This document shows positions 26,511 to 33,297 of a stretch of DNA of 64,000 nucleotides, piece by piece; the stretch's first letter is position 1; the number at the start of each line of letters is the position of its first letter. The stretch covers positions 1 through 64,000 of the forward strand of contig OMWC01000008.1 of NCBI GenBank assembly GCA_900314655.1, in the 5' to 3' direction. The position numbers were made by a program, and so were the translations under genes. The notes below the pieces were generated by a model, which saw nothing but the letters and a program-made list of their open reading frames with translations, made no database searches and had not been told where the DNA came from. The DNA is from an uncultured Prevotellaceae bacterium (GTDB lineage Bacteria; Bacteroidota; Bacteroidia; Bacteroidales; Bacteroidaceae).

Positions 26511-26567
26511 CTACTTTTTGTCGTACTGTAAGCAAAAAATATCCTAAATTTGACTAAAATCAATTGT

Positions 26568-26583
26568 TTTGACCTGTGTCAAA
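26568..26583. promoter_or_regulatory. FNR/CRP-like palindrome between divergent promoters
   Basis: TTTGAC-CTGT-GTCAAA is a perfect 6-bp dyad with a 4-nt spacer, the form of FNR/FixK-family sites (TTGAn-N4-nTCAA). Partial outer symmetry (CAATT/AATTG) extends it. It lies midway between the flippase promoter and the microprotein promoter, roughly 80 bp from each start point. Confidence 0.55.
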
Positions 26584-26619
26584 TAATTGTCGTTTTTACA
26601 ATTGTTTGCTGTCTTTTTC

Positions 26620-26650
26620 TTTGGCCGTATGTAAAAACCTGCTACCTTTG
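26620..26650 (+). promoter_or_regulatory. Consensus promoter of the microprotein locus
   Basis: TTTG at 26620-26623 and TACCTTTG at 26643-26650 with 19 nt between them, close to the ideal Bacteroidota promoter. A small hairpin (AGCCCG-CAAT-CGGGCT, 26684-26699) lies in the leader. Confidence 0.8.
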
Positions 26651-26723
26651 CACCCGAAAACAAAAGGATAACAATAGAACTGAAGCCCGCAATCGGGCTG
26701 TGATTTAAAAAGGTAAAAAGATT

Positions 26724-26798
26724 ATGTTACAGTTAATGATGACACTCTCAGTTGTAGTTCTGATTGTTGCAAGCCACATGGGACTTACTTCAAAATAA
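26724..26798 (+). CDS. 24-residue hydrophobic microprotein
   Basis: A tiny open frame, MLQLMMTLSVVVLIV followed by ASHMGLTSK, that reads as a single membrane helix with a short polar tail. Support for translation comes from the strong promoter upstream, a purine-rich leader (AAAAAGGTAAAAAG), and the AAAAGATT sequence immediately before its ATG, which is repeated before the second microprotein. It might be a small subunit of a membrane complex, a regulator of a membrane protein, or a toxin-like peptide of the TisB/Ibs kind; the sequence does not decide. A ten-codon frame (26823-26855, MYKKKEGESL) lies between the two microproteins. I do not recognise any family. Confidence 0.6.
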   Translation: MLQLMMTLSVVVLIVASHMGLTSK

Positions 26799-26904
26799 AA
26801 ACTACCGTTCCCCCAAAAAGGGATGTACAAGAAAAAGGAAGGCGAGTCCTTGTGATCGCCATAGTATAATTAAGGATAACAAAATTAAAGAAAGGAAAAG
26901 ATTA

Positions 26905-26991
26905 TGGGAATTTTCATGACATTGGCTGTTGCCACAGTGATTTGCATAGCCACCGTTTCTTTCGGAGCATATATCGGAATGAAACTTTAAT
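26905..26991 (+). CDS. 28-residue hydrophobic microprotein
   Basis: The open frame starts MGIFMTLAVATVICIATVSF and ends GAYIGMKL, again one predicted membrane helix with a Lys near the C terminus. The ATG follows AAAGAAAGGAAAAGATT, nearly the same leader as for the upstream 24-residue frame, 106 nt away. A strong symmetric terminator follows 25 nt after the stop, so promoter, two tiny frames and terminator make a complete unit of about 400 nt. A possible minus-strand -7 box (TAATTTTG, 26881-26888) lies just before this ATG and could make an antisense RNA over the first frame, but it is weak. No family recognised. Confidence 0.6.
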
Positions 26992-27016
26992 AGAAAAGTA
27001 GAAATTATTTGAAATA

Positions 27017-27057
27017 GAAAAGGCGAGACCCTGCATATGCAGAGTCTCGCCTTTTTT
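27017..27057. terminator. Rho-independent terminator of the microprotein locus
   Basis: A long near-perfect stem: AAAAGGCGAGAC with GTCTCGCCTTTT outside and CTGCATATGCAG inside, ending in a T run. Confidence 0.92.
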
Positions 27058-27059
27058 AA

Positions 27060-27132
27060 GCCCCCTTTCATACCTCCCCGAGGGGAGACTTTCTGTACTC
27101 CCCTCCCTCGGGAGGGGATGGGGGAGGGGTTT
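27060..27132. repeat. C/G-rich dispersed repeat (CCTCCC...GGGAGG type)
   Basis: Contains CCTCCCCGAGGGGAGACTT and CCCTCCCTCGGGAGGGG followed by a G-rich tail. It fills the space between the microprotein terminator and the dehydrogenase stop codon. Related copies lie at 29590-29656, 29693-29732, 30061-30102, 42729-42850, 60235-60270 and 60681-60720. Confidence 0.8.
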
Positions 27133-28320
27133 CTATCTATTCGCCATCCGATAAATGGCTTTCATCTCTTCAGGGCCAAGTACCTCCAGCGAACCAACGG
27201 TAATGCTATAGCCGCGGCTGCACATTTTGGCCATGTGCTCTATATCTTCCTCACTGACGGTTTTGCCTAACAGTTCGCTGATGCAGGTGGGCATGCCTAT
27301 CTGGCGGTAGAACTGCTCCATGGCTTCCACACCTTTCAGGGCTGTACGCTCTACATCGGTGAAGTCGTTGGCCACTCCCATCACGTTGACGGCAAACTGG
27401 GCAAAACGGCGGGCATGGCCTTTCTGGATGCAATAACGGGCCCACGAAGGCCAGATGGCTGCCAGACCGGCACCATGGGTGACGCCGAAAAGTGCGCTCA
27501 GCTCGTGCTCCAGGCGGTGGGTGGCAAAGTCTTTCGTCGTGCCACATTCCGTCAGGTCGTTATGAGCCAATGAGCCGGCCCACATGATTTGTGCGCGGTT
27601 GCGGTAGTCTTCAGGATTCTTCATTACTTCCAGTGCACAGTCTTTCACCGTGCGCAGCAGTGCCTCGGCAATGGCATCGGTCAGCGTCATGTCCTGTTCG
27701 GGTGTGAAGTAGCGTTCCATGGTGTGCATCATGATATCGGTGGCACCGGCTGCCGTCTGATAGGGTGGCAGCGTGAAGGTGCGCTCGGGATTCAGGATGG
27801 CAAACTTGCAGCGGCACAGGTCGCTGTTGAATCCGCGTTTGTTTTTATCCTCATCGCGGGTGATTACGCACGAATTACTCATCTCGCTGCCAGCTGCGGG
27901 AATCGTCAGCACGGCACCGAGGGGCAGACAGGCTTTCGGTGCAACGCCTTTTCCCCAGAAATCCCAAGGGTCGCCGTCATAGCATACGCCATAGCCGATA
28001 GCCTTCGACGAGTCGATCACCGATCCGCCGCCAACGGCCAGAATGAAGTCCACGCCTTCCCTGCGGCACAGTTCAATACCTTCTTTCACTTTGGAGAGCA
28101 GCGGATTGGGCACCACGCCTCCCAGTTCCACGTAGGGGATGCCTGCCTCTGAGAGCAGACCGAACAGCTTGTCGAGAAGTCCGGAGCGCTTGGCAGAACC
28201 TCCTCCATAATGAACCAAAACCTTTGTGCCGCCGTATTTCTTAACCAGTGCGGCCACTTTTTCTTCCGATTCCTTGCCAAAAACCACCTGAGTGGGGGCG
28301 TAGAAATTAAAATCCTTCAT
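27133..28320 (-). CDS. Iron-containing alcohol dehydrogenase (YqhD/BdhA-like)
   Basis: A 395-residue group III (iron-dependent) alcohol dehydrogenase. The start MKDFNFYAPTQVVFGKES and the NAD(P)-binding LAVGGGSVIDSSKAIGYG (about 95-112) match YqhD/butanol dehydrogenases. The metal ligands are seen as Asp in GATDIMMHTMERYF (about 193-206) and His in THRLEHELSALFGVTHG (about 266-282). It should reduce aldehydes to alcohols with NADPH. ATG 28320 was chosen over an upstream in-frame ATG at 28359 because a TATCTTTG box lies at 28357-28364, making the upstream one part of the promoter. It is monocistronic. Confidence 0.92.
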   Translation of the reverse strand: MKDFNFYAPTQVVFGKESEEKVAALVKKYGGTKVLVHYGGGSAKRSGLLDKLFGLLSEAGIPYVELGGVVPNPLLSKVKEGIELCRREGVDFILAVGGGSVIDSSKAIGYGVCYDGDPWDFWGKGVAPKACLPLGAVLTIPAAGSEMSNSCVITRDEDKNKRGFNSDLCRCKFAILNPERTFTLPPYQTAAGATDIMMHTMERYFTPEQDMTLTDAIAEALLRTVKDCALEVMKNPEDYRNRAQIMWAGSLAHNDLTECGTTKDFATHRLEHELSALFGVTHGAGLAAIWPSWARYCIQKGHARRFAQFAVNVMGVANDFTDVERTALKGVEAMEQFYRQIGMPTCISELLGKTVSEEDIEHMAKMCSRGYSITVGSLEVLGPEEMKAIYRMANR

Positions 28321-28356
28321 TGTAGTGTATTGTTTTTGATTTGTAAGTTCTGTTTG

Positions 28357-28364
28357 CAAAGATA
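28357..28364 (-). promoter_or_regulatory. -7 promoter box of the iron alcohol dehydrogenase
   Basis: TATCTTTG on the minus strand, 36 nt before the ATG. Confidence 0.7.
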
Positions 28365-28514
28365 ATGCAAAATTTCGATTAAGCGAAAAGAAAGCGAATG
28401 TATTTGCTTTCTTGAGAGAGAGAAATTTATCTAAATGAGTGGAATATCAAAACAAAAAATCCCCCTTTTTTAGGATTATCCCAAATAAATACTTTCGCTA
28501 AATCAAAAATTTCG

Positions 28515-28522
28515 TATCTTTG
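28515..28522 (+). promoter_or_regulatory. -7 promoter box of rsmA
   Basis: TATCTTTG. It gives a leader of about 125 nt that is largely filled by the inverted repeat at 28563-28631. Confidence 0.65.
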
Positions 28523-28562
28523 CAGCAAACTTTTCGAAAAGAAAGTACACATGTTAATTACT

Positions 28563-28631
28563 GAACACAAAGACACGAAGATACAAAGGGCTGCGCAAAG
28601 AAAAACTTTGTGCCTTTGTGTCTTTGTGTTC
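28563..28631. repeat. Inverted ACACAAAG-type dispersed repeat in the rsmA leader
   Basis: 14-nt perfect arms GAACACAAAGACAC (28563-28576) and GTGTCTTTGTGTTC (28618-28631). Related sequences lie at 29743-29756 and 61169-61222. In the leader it can fold into a hairpin of about 69 nt. Confidence 0.8.
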
Positions 28632-28651
28632 CATTTATCATATAGAAGTCG

Positions 28652-29455
28652 ATGAAACAAGTAAGACCGAAGAAGAATCTGGGTCAGCATTTCCTGACCG
28701 ACCTCTCCATAGCCAAGGCTATTGCCGACACGGTGGATGCCTGTCCTGAACTTCCTGTGCTGGAAGTGGGGCCGGGAATGGGTGTGATGACGCAATTTCT
28801 GGTGGAGAAGCCCCGTCCGCTGAAGGTGGTGGAGATAGACCGCGAGAGTGTGGCATGGCTCAATGAGCATTTCCCCAAATTGAGAGAGAACATTCTGGGA
28901 GAGGATTTCCTGCGCATGGATCTCCAGACTGTTTTCGACGGGCAACCGTTTGTGCTGACGGGTAACTATCCCTACGACATCTCGTCGCAGATATTCTTCA
29001 AGATGCTCGACAACAAGGAGCTGATTCCCTGCTGCACGGGAATGATCCAGCGAGAGGTGGCTCAGCGGATGGCCGCTGAACCTGGCTCAAAGACCTACGG
29101 TATTCTTTCGGTGCTGATTCAGGCGTGGTACAACGTGGAGTATCTCTTCACGGTGGATGAGCATGTGTTCAATCCGCCACCAAAGGTGAAGAGTGCCGTT
29201 ATACGGATGACGCGCAATGAAGTTTCAGATCTGGGCTGCGACGAACGCTTGTTCAAGCGTCTGGTGAAGACAGTCTTCAATCAGCGGCGCAAGATGCTGC
29301 GTGTATCGCTGAAGCAGATGCTGCCTGCTGATTCCCCATTCTTCACTCTTCACTCTTCACTTCTGACCAATCGTCCGGAACAGCTTTCCATCCCGCAGTT
29401 TGTGGAACTCACAAACTTAGTAGCAGCAGCGTTACCCCCGTCAGCAGATAAATAA
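28652..29455 (+). CDS. rsmA: 16S rRNA (adenine(1518)/(1519)-N6)-dimethyltransferase
   Basis: RsmA/KsgA dimethylates two adjacent adenines near the 3' end of 16S rRNA during small-subunit assembly. The SAM-binding motif LEVGPGMGVMTQFL (about 36-49), the acidic VVEIDRES and the catalytic LTGNYPYDISSQ (about 101-112, in place of the usual NLPY) are visible. The family start KKNLGQHFLTD is present. Two oddities occur near the end: residues about 229-240 (SPFFTLHSSLL) are encoded by a dispersed TTCTTCACTCTTCACT repeat, and the last residues (LVAAALPPSADK) lie in a sequence duplicated at the 3' end of the PAP2 gene. The core enzyme looks intact. Confidence 0.93.
   Translation: MKQVRPKKNLGQHFLTDLSIAKAIADTVDACPELPVLEVGPGMGVMTQFLVEKPRPLKVVEIDRESVAWLNEHFPKLRENILGEDFLRMDLQTVFDGQPFVLTGNYPYDISSQIFFKMLDNKELIPCCTGMIQREVAQRMAAEPGSKTYGILSVLIQAWYNVEYLFTVDEHVFNPPPKVKSAVIRMTRNEVSDLGCDERLFKRLVKTVFNQRRKMLRVSLKQMLPADSPFFTLHSSLLTNRPEQLSIPQFVELTNLVAAALPPSADK
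29409..29447. repeat. 39-bp direct repeat, left copy (3' end of rsmA)
   Basis: Matches 30901-30939 at 37 of 39 positions (starts TCACAAACTTAGTA). In the right copy the sequence encodes, on the minus strand, the last residues of the PAP2 phosphatase (LLTVVTLLLLSL). Here, the minus strand likewise reads LLTGVTLLLLSL. The 1.45 kb between the copies looks inserted or rearranged. Confidence 0.85.
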
Positions 29456-30266
29456 TCTCTCCGCCAGCACCCGCCTGCTTACTGTTTTTTAGAATGCTTT
29501 TATTCGTTGAAAATAACTTCACCGAACCGCGAAACCGCCTGGAAACCAATATTTTGAGGTGAAGGGTTGAGAAACGACCCAAACTGGAGACCCACCCCTG
29601 CCCTCCCTGAAAGAAAAGACCCACCCCCGCCCTCCCTGTTTAGGGAGGGGGTTATTGCTATCGCAAATAGATATCATTCACGTTTCAGCAATATTAGCTC
29701 CCTCCCTAAGCAGGGAGGGTTGGGGGGGGCTTTTATTATTTCGTGTCTTTGTGTTTCATTAAAAAACATTCTTGTCTTATTCTTTTATTTTCTAATAAAA
29801 ACTAGAGAATTCATTCCTTTCGATGATGTTTTACCTTCCAATCTATCATCAAACGAACTTCAATCTATCATAGAATGGACTCCAATCTATCATCAAACGA
29901 ACTTCAAAACATCATAGATTGAAGACCAAAACATCATCAAACGGAATACACTACAGTTATCCAAGTGACATAGAAATACGAAGTCTAAATGTATCATTTA
30001 TGAGACGTAACTCTATCATTTACAATGTCGAAGTGGCACACTTACGAATACCCCGTTAGCAAGACTCCCTCCCTAAACAGGGAGGGCTGGGGTGGGTCTC
30101 TTGTTGTGGGTTGTCTTTTAACTCTTCACCGCAATGTCTTGTCATCAAACAAGTTACGCCGCACGGTGAAGTTTTTTTATTTGATGCAACTCTTTAATAA
30201 TACTATCTCCTGACATTCAGAAATGTATCATCATTCACTTCTCAGAACATTTATAGCGCAAATAAT
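29456..30266. other. 811-bp gene-free stretch with several repeat types
   Basis: Holds no credible gene. It contains three C/G-rich dispersed repeats (29590-29656, 29693-29732, 30061-30102; each with CCCTCCCT...AGGGAGGG pairing), one ACACAAAG-type fragment (29743-29756), and an imperfect 44-bp tandem repeat beginning TCCAATCTATCATCAAACG at 29837 and 29881 with a partial third copy. The remainder is AT-rich. Together with the flanking 39-bp direct repeats this has the look of a recombination-prone accessory segment. Confidence 0.75.
29837..29940. repeat. 44-bp imperfect tandem repeat, about 2.3 copies
   Basis: The first 27 nt of the unit are identical at 29837-29863 and 29881-29907; ATCATCAAACG recurs at 29933. 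No function is evident. Confidence 0.75.
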
Positions 30267-30297
30267 TTGGCCGTTTGGAAATATGTTTGTATTTTTG
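30267..30297 (+). promoter_or_regulatory. Promoter of the small coupled gene pair
   Basis: Two overlapping -7 candidates, TATGTTTG (30282-30289) and TATTTTTG (30290-30297), with TTTG at 30267-30270 as -33. Confidence 0.55.
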
Positions 30298-30325
30298 CCT
30301 TCAGAAACGCATAAAACAAGAAAAT

Positions 30326-30433
30326 ATGGAACGACAGCATGGACTAAACAATCAGCGGCAGAGTCTCTTTCGAGGGCATCCCAAAATGAACGAGAATCCC
30401 TCGTTCACAAGGAAGGAGGTAGAGAATAAATAA
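30326..30433 (+). CDS. 35-residue polar small protein, translationally coupled
   Basis: A short frame, MERQHGLNNQRQSLFRGHPK and then MNENPSFTRKEVENK, rich in Gln, Asn, Arg and Lys. Its stop codon shares one base with the ATG of the next gene (TAATG), and AAGGAGGTAG lies near its end as a ribosome site for that gene. The coupling is the main evidence that it is translated; it could alternatively be only a leader frame that governs the downstream gene. No family recognised. Confidence 0.45.
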   Translation: MERQHGLNNQRQSLFRGHPKMNENPSFTRKEVENK

Positions 30434-30813
30434 TGAAAGAATTCTTAAATAGTGAACACTTCTTTTTGATCTTTACAGGTCTTGTTTCTATCGCATACGC
30501 TTGGTTTTGGATAAGAAGAATTCACATCAATCTTAAGCCTTATCATAAACGTCAGTATTTTTATATTGTTTTGGCTTTCCTTGTGATAATCTTGGGATTA
30601 TCTACTTTTTTCATAAAGTTTACCTTGAATTGTCTTTGCGGAGTATATGCTGGAGTGTCGGAATTTATTATTCTATATAATAAATATTTAGAAGATAAGA
30701 AAAAGAATATACCATGGCACGACGGAATAATCTATTATACAAACGGTATTGGGATAGGGCTAACATTTATCCTTTTTAGTTTGCATTCTATATTGAAGAT
30801 CTATTTAGATTAG
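30433..30813 (+). CDS. Small integral membrane protein of unknown function
   Basis: A 126-residue protein with four predicted membrane helices: FFLIFTGLVSIAYAWFWI (about 10-27), QYFYIVLAFLVIILGLSTFF (about 41-60), a third around LCGVYAGVSEFIILYN, and a C-terminal GIGIGLTFILFSLHSILKIY. The gene is clearly more AT-rich than its neighbours and lies inside the segment bounded by 39-bp direct repeats, so recent acquisition is likely. Its ATG overlaps the stop of a 35-codon frame. AAGGAGGT about 15 nt upstream is an unusually canonical ribosome site for this genome. I do not recognise the family. Confidence 0.7.
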   Translation: MKEFLNSEHFFLIFTGLVSIAYAWFWIRRIHINLKPYHKRQYFYIVLAFLVIILGLSTFFIKFTLNCLCGVYAGVSEFIILYNKYLEDKKKNIPWHDGIIYYTNGIGIGLTFILFSLHSILKIYLD

Positions 30814-30900
30814 CCATCAATCACTAATCATAGGGAATCTTATGAACGGGAGCGATTCACCGAAATCATCGGACCAGTCCCCCATAATTCCCTCTGATTA

Positions 30901-30939
30901 TCACAAACTTAGTAACAGCAGCGTTACCACCGTCAGCAG
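30901..30939. repeat. 39-bp direct repeat, right copy (3' end of PAP2 gene)
   Basis: The partner of 29409-29447. It includes the PAP2 stop codon and the last twelve codons. Confidence 0.85.
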
Positions 30940-31575
30940 GAAAATGACGGGGATGGCGAGCATCTCTTTTGAAACATAGATGTCCCTATATGGCGGCAAG
31001 GCTAAACGCTTTGCTGCTTTTTTGTATAGGAAAAAGATGATAATGGCAAACACGATGCCGAGCATGGCTCCGCAAAGAATGTCGGAAGGGTAGTGGACGC
31101 CCAGATACATCCGGCTATAGCAGGAGCCGATGGCCCATAGGAAAGCCGAAAGTGTGACCCATCGGTTTCGCAGGAGCAAAGCCAGGAAAGTAGCCGCGGC
31201 AAAGCCGTTGCTGGCATGATTGCTGGGGAAACCGTAGGCACCGCCGCGATAGCCGTTTACATAACTGAGCAGGTCCATCACCGCAGGATCATGGCTGGGC
31301 CTTGGACGACAGACGACATTCTTGATAAACGAAGACACCACGAAGTCGCTCAGCACGAACAGCAGTGCCACGCTGCCCACCATCAGCAGTCGGTGGCGCC
31401 AGTTGCCTGGACGCAACAGACAATAGACGATGACCAGCATGAAGGGAATCCAAGTCCATTTGTCGGAGTACATGGCCCAGAAGAAGTCGTAACCCGTGGG
31501 GCCGTCGAAATTGATGGCCGTCAGCAGGCTGCGGTCGCCCTGGTTGATGGTGTTGAGAATGCTTTCAGTTTCCAT
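30901..31575 (-). CDS. PAP2-family membrane phosphatase
   Basis: A 224-residue PAP2 lipid phosphatase, which removes phosphate from membrane lipids such as phosphatidic acid or undecaprenyl pyrophosphate. The three phosphatase motifs are seen: KNVVCRPRPSHDP (about 86-98), GFPSNHAS (about 115-122) and YSRMYLGVHYPSDILCGA (about 154-171), the last with the catalytic His. Membrane helices surround these motifs. It starts with METESILNTINQGD behind a TAACTTTG box. The C terminus (LLTVVTLLLLSL) is duplicated near the end of rsmA. Which lipid it acts on cannot be told; UppP-like recycling is possible. Confidence 0.9.
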   Translation of the reverse strand: METESILNTINQGDRSLLTAINFDGPTGYDFFWAMYSDKWTWIPFMLVIVYCLLRPGNWRHRLLMVGSVALLFVLSDFVVSSFIKNVVCRPRPSHDPAVMDLLSYVNGYRGGAYGFPSNHASNGFAAATFLALLLRNRWVTLSAFLWAIGSCYSRMYLGVHYPSDILCGAMLGIVFAIIIFFLYKKAAKRLALPPYRDIYVSKEMLAIPVIFLLTVVTLLLLSL

Positions 31576-31594
31576 GTCTCTTCATTTTTGGATG

Positions 31595-31602
31595 CAAAGT
31601 TA
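31595..31602 (-). promoter_or_regulatory. -7 promoter box of the PAP2 gene
   Basis: TAACTTTG on the minus strand, 19 nt before the ATG. Confidence 0.65.
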
Positions 31603-31644
31603 ATAATTTTTCTTTGTTTTGTTGCAAATGTCAGATTTAATCTT

Positions 31645-31652
31645 TATCTTTG
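31645..31652 (+). promoter_or_regulatory. Upstream -7 promoter box of frr
   Basis: TATCTTTG, about 113 nt before frr; a second start point in addition to the proximal one. Confidence 0.5.
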
Positions 31653-31728
31653 CTGAAAAATAACAGCGAAAGTACTTACGCTCAACAAAAAAAGAAATGC
31701 TTTTCTTTGTTTTGTCTTCGCTTATTCG

Positions 31729-31736
31729 TACCTTTG
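31729..31736 (+). promoter_or_regulatory. Proximal -7 promoter box of frr
   Basis: TACCTTTG, 29 nt before the frr ATG. Confidence 0.7.
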
Positions 31737-31765
31737 CAATAGAAAAAACCTAAATAACACGAAAT

Positions 31766-32326
31766 ATGATTGACGTAAAAGCAACTTTGAGTGAAAGTGA
31801 AGAGCGCATGGAAATGGCCGCTCTTTTCTTGGAAGACAGTCTGAACAGAATCCGTGCCGGACGTGCCAACGTGGCCATCCTTTCCGGGGTTCGTGTGAAT
31901 TCCTACGGTCAGATGGTTCCCCTGAACCAGGTGGCCAGCGTCACATGTCCTGATGCCCGTACGATTGCTATCAAGCCATGGGATCGTAAGGCTATCCGCG
32001 ATATTGAAAAGGCTATCATGGACAGCGATGTGGGCATCACGCCGGAGAACAATGGCGAAGTGATCCGCCTGGGCATTCCGCAGCCTACCGAGGAGCGCCG
32101 CCGCGATTTGGCCAAGCAGTGTGCCAAGATTGCTGAGAAGGCAAAGGTGGAAGTACGCAACGTGCGCGCCGAAATCAAGGACAAGCTGAAGAAAGCTATC
32201 AAGGACGGTCTTTCGGAGGATAATGAGAAGGACGCTGAACTCGACCTGCAGAAGATTCATGATAAGTTCATCAAGAAGATTGACGACCTCCTGGCAGCCA
32301 AGAACAAGGAGATTATGACCGTATAG
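31766..32326 (+). CDS. frr: Ribosome recycling factor
   Basis: A 186-residue RRF, which splits post-termination ribosomes with EF-G. The family signature [12 protein letters not shown] (about 29-40), the second-domain [12 protein letters not shown], and the C-terminal three-helix-bundle sequence [20 protein letters not shown] followed by RNVRAEIKD are all present. The length matches E. coli RRF (185). Its stop codon shares one base with the GTG start of rsgA (TAGTG), so the two translation/assembly factors are coupled. Two promoter boxes lie upstream. Confidence 0.97.
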   Translation: MIDVKATLSESEERMEMAALFLEDSLNRIRAGRANVAILSGVRVNSYGQMVPLNQVASVTCPDARTIAIKPWDRKAIRDIEKAIMDSDVGITPENNGEVIRLGIPQPTEERRRDLAKQCAKIAEKAKVEVRNVRAEIKDKLKKAIKDGLSEDNEKDAELDLQKIHDKFIKKIDDLLAAKNKEIMTV

Positions 32327-33282
32327 TGCGAGGCTTAGTTATCAAGAATACAGGATCATGGTACACCGTCCTCACTGATGACGGTCGTACCATTGATTCT
32401 AAAATAAAAGGGAATTTCAGACTGAAGGGCATCCGCAGCACCAATCCGGTGGCTGTGGGCGACAGGGTGCGTATATCCCTGACCGAGTCTTCGGGCGATG
32501 AGGCCACGGCTTTCATCACCGAGATTGAAGACCGTAAGAACTATGTGATCCGCAAGGCTTCCAATCTCTCCAAGCAGAGTCATATTCTGGCGGCCAATGT
32601 GGATCAGGTTTTCTTGATTGTTACGGTGAATTACCCCGAGACCTCTACCACTTTCATCGACCGTTTTCTGGCCTCTGCCGAGGCTTACCGCATTCCCGTG
32701 GTGCTGATATTCAACAAGACCGACCTGCTCTCGCCCGAAGAACTTCATTATCAGGAGATGATGGTGACGCTCTATGAGAATATCGGCTACCAGTGCTTGC
32801 AGATATCTGCCATTGAGACACGCCCCGATGCATCCTGTGATGAACGGCTGGAAGAATTGCTCAAAGACAAGATTACGCTCTTTTCGGGCAACAGCGGGGT
32901 GGGGAAGTCCACCTTATTAAATAGACTGATACCCGGCGTGGAACTGCGCACGGCCGAAATCAGCGATGCCCACAATACGGGCATGCATACCACCACGTTC
33001 TCGGAAATGCTCCGTCTGCCCTTTGGCGGATGGGCTATCGATACCCCAGGCATCAAGGGCTTTGGCACCTTTGACATGGAGCCGGAAGAACTGAGCGGCT
33101 ATTTCCGCGACATTTTCCATTTTGCCAAAGACTGTCGTTTTTCCAATTGCACACATACCCACGAGCCCGGCTGTGCCGTATTGAAGGCCGTGGAAGACCA
33201 CTATATTGCGCAAAGCCGCTACCAGAGTTATCTTTCCATGCTGGAAGATAAGGATGAAAGTAAATACCGCGAAGCATTCTGA
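32326..33282 (+). CDS. rsgA: Small ribosomal subunit biogenesis GTPase
   Basis: RsgA is a circularly permuted GTPase that assists late 30S maturation. The permuted motif order is visible: NKTD (G4, about 127-130) comes before the P-loop GNSGVGKST (G1, about 189-197) and DTPG (G3, about 239). The N-terminal OB-fold ([13 protein letters not shown]) and the C-terminal zinc motif (C-x4-C-x-H-x5-C in [14 protein letters not shown]) complete the family. The start is GTG, overlapping the frr stop by one base. The 318-residue length is normal. Confidence 0.96.
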   Translation: MRGLVIKNTGSWYTVLTDDGRTIDSKIKGNFRLKGIRSTNPVAVGDRVRISLTESSGDEATAFITEIEDRKNYVIRKASNLSKQSHILAANVDQVFLIVTVNYPETSTTFIDRFLASAEAYRIPVVLIFNKTDLLSPEELHYQEMMVTLYENIGYQCLQISAIETRPDASCDERLEELLKDKITLFSGNSGVGKSTLLNRLIPGVELRTAEISDAHNTGMHTTTFSEMLRLPFGGWAIDTPGIKGFGTFDMEPEELSGYFRDIFHFAKDCRFSNCTHTHEPGCAVLKAVEDHYIAQSRYQSYLSMLEDKDESKYREAF

Positions 33283-33297
33283 ATGGTCTGAATCTTT

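Noticed and set aside
29719..29731. Run of eight G residues as a phase-variation tract
   Set aside because: It is in the tail of a C/G-rich repeat in gene-free DNA, not in or directly before a gene.
27060..30102. CRISPR array from regularly repeated C/G-rich units
   Set aside because: The repeats are irregularly spaced, palindromic and not separated by uniform spacers; no cas genes are present.
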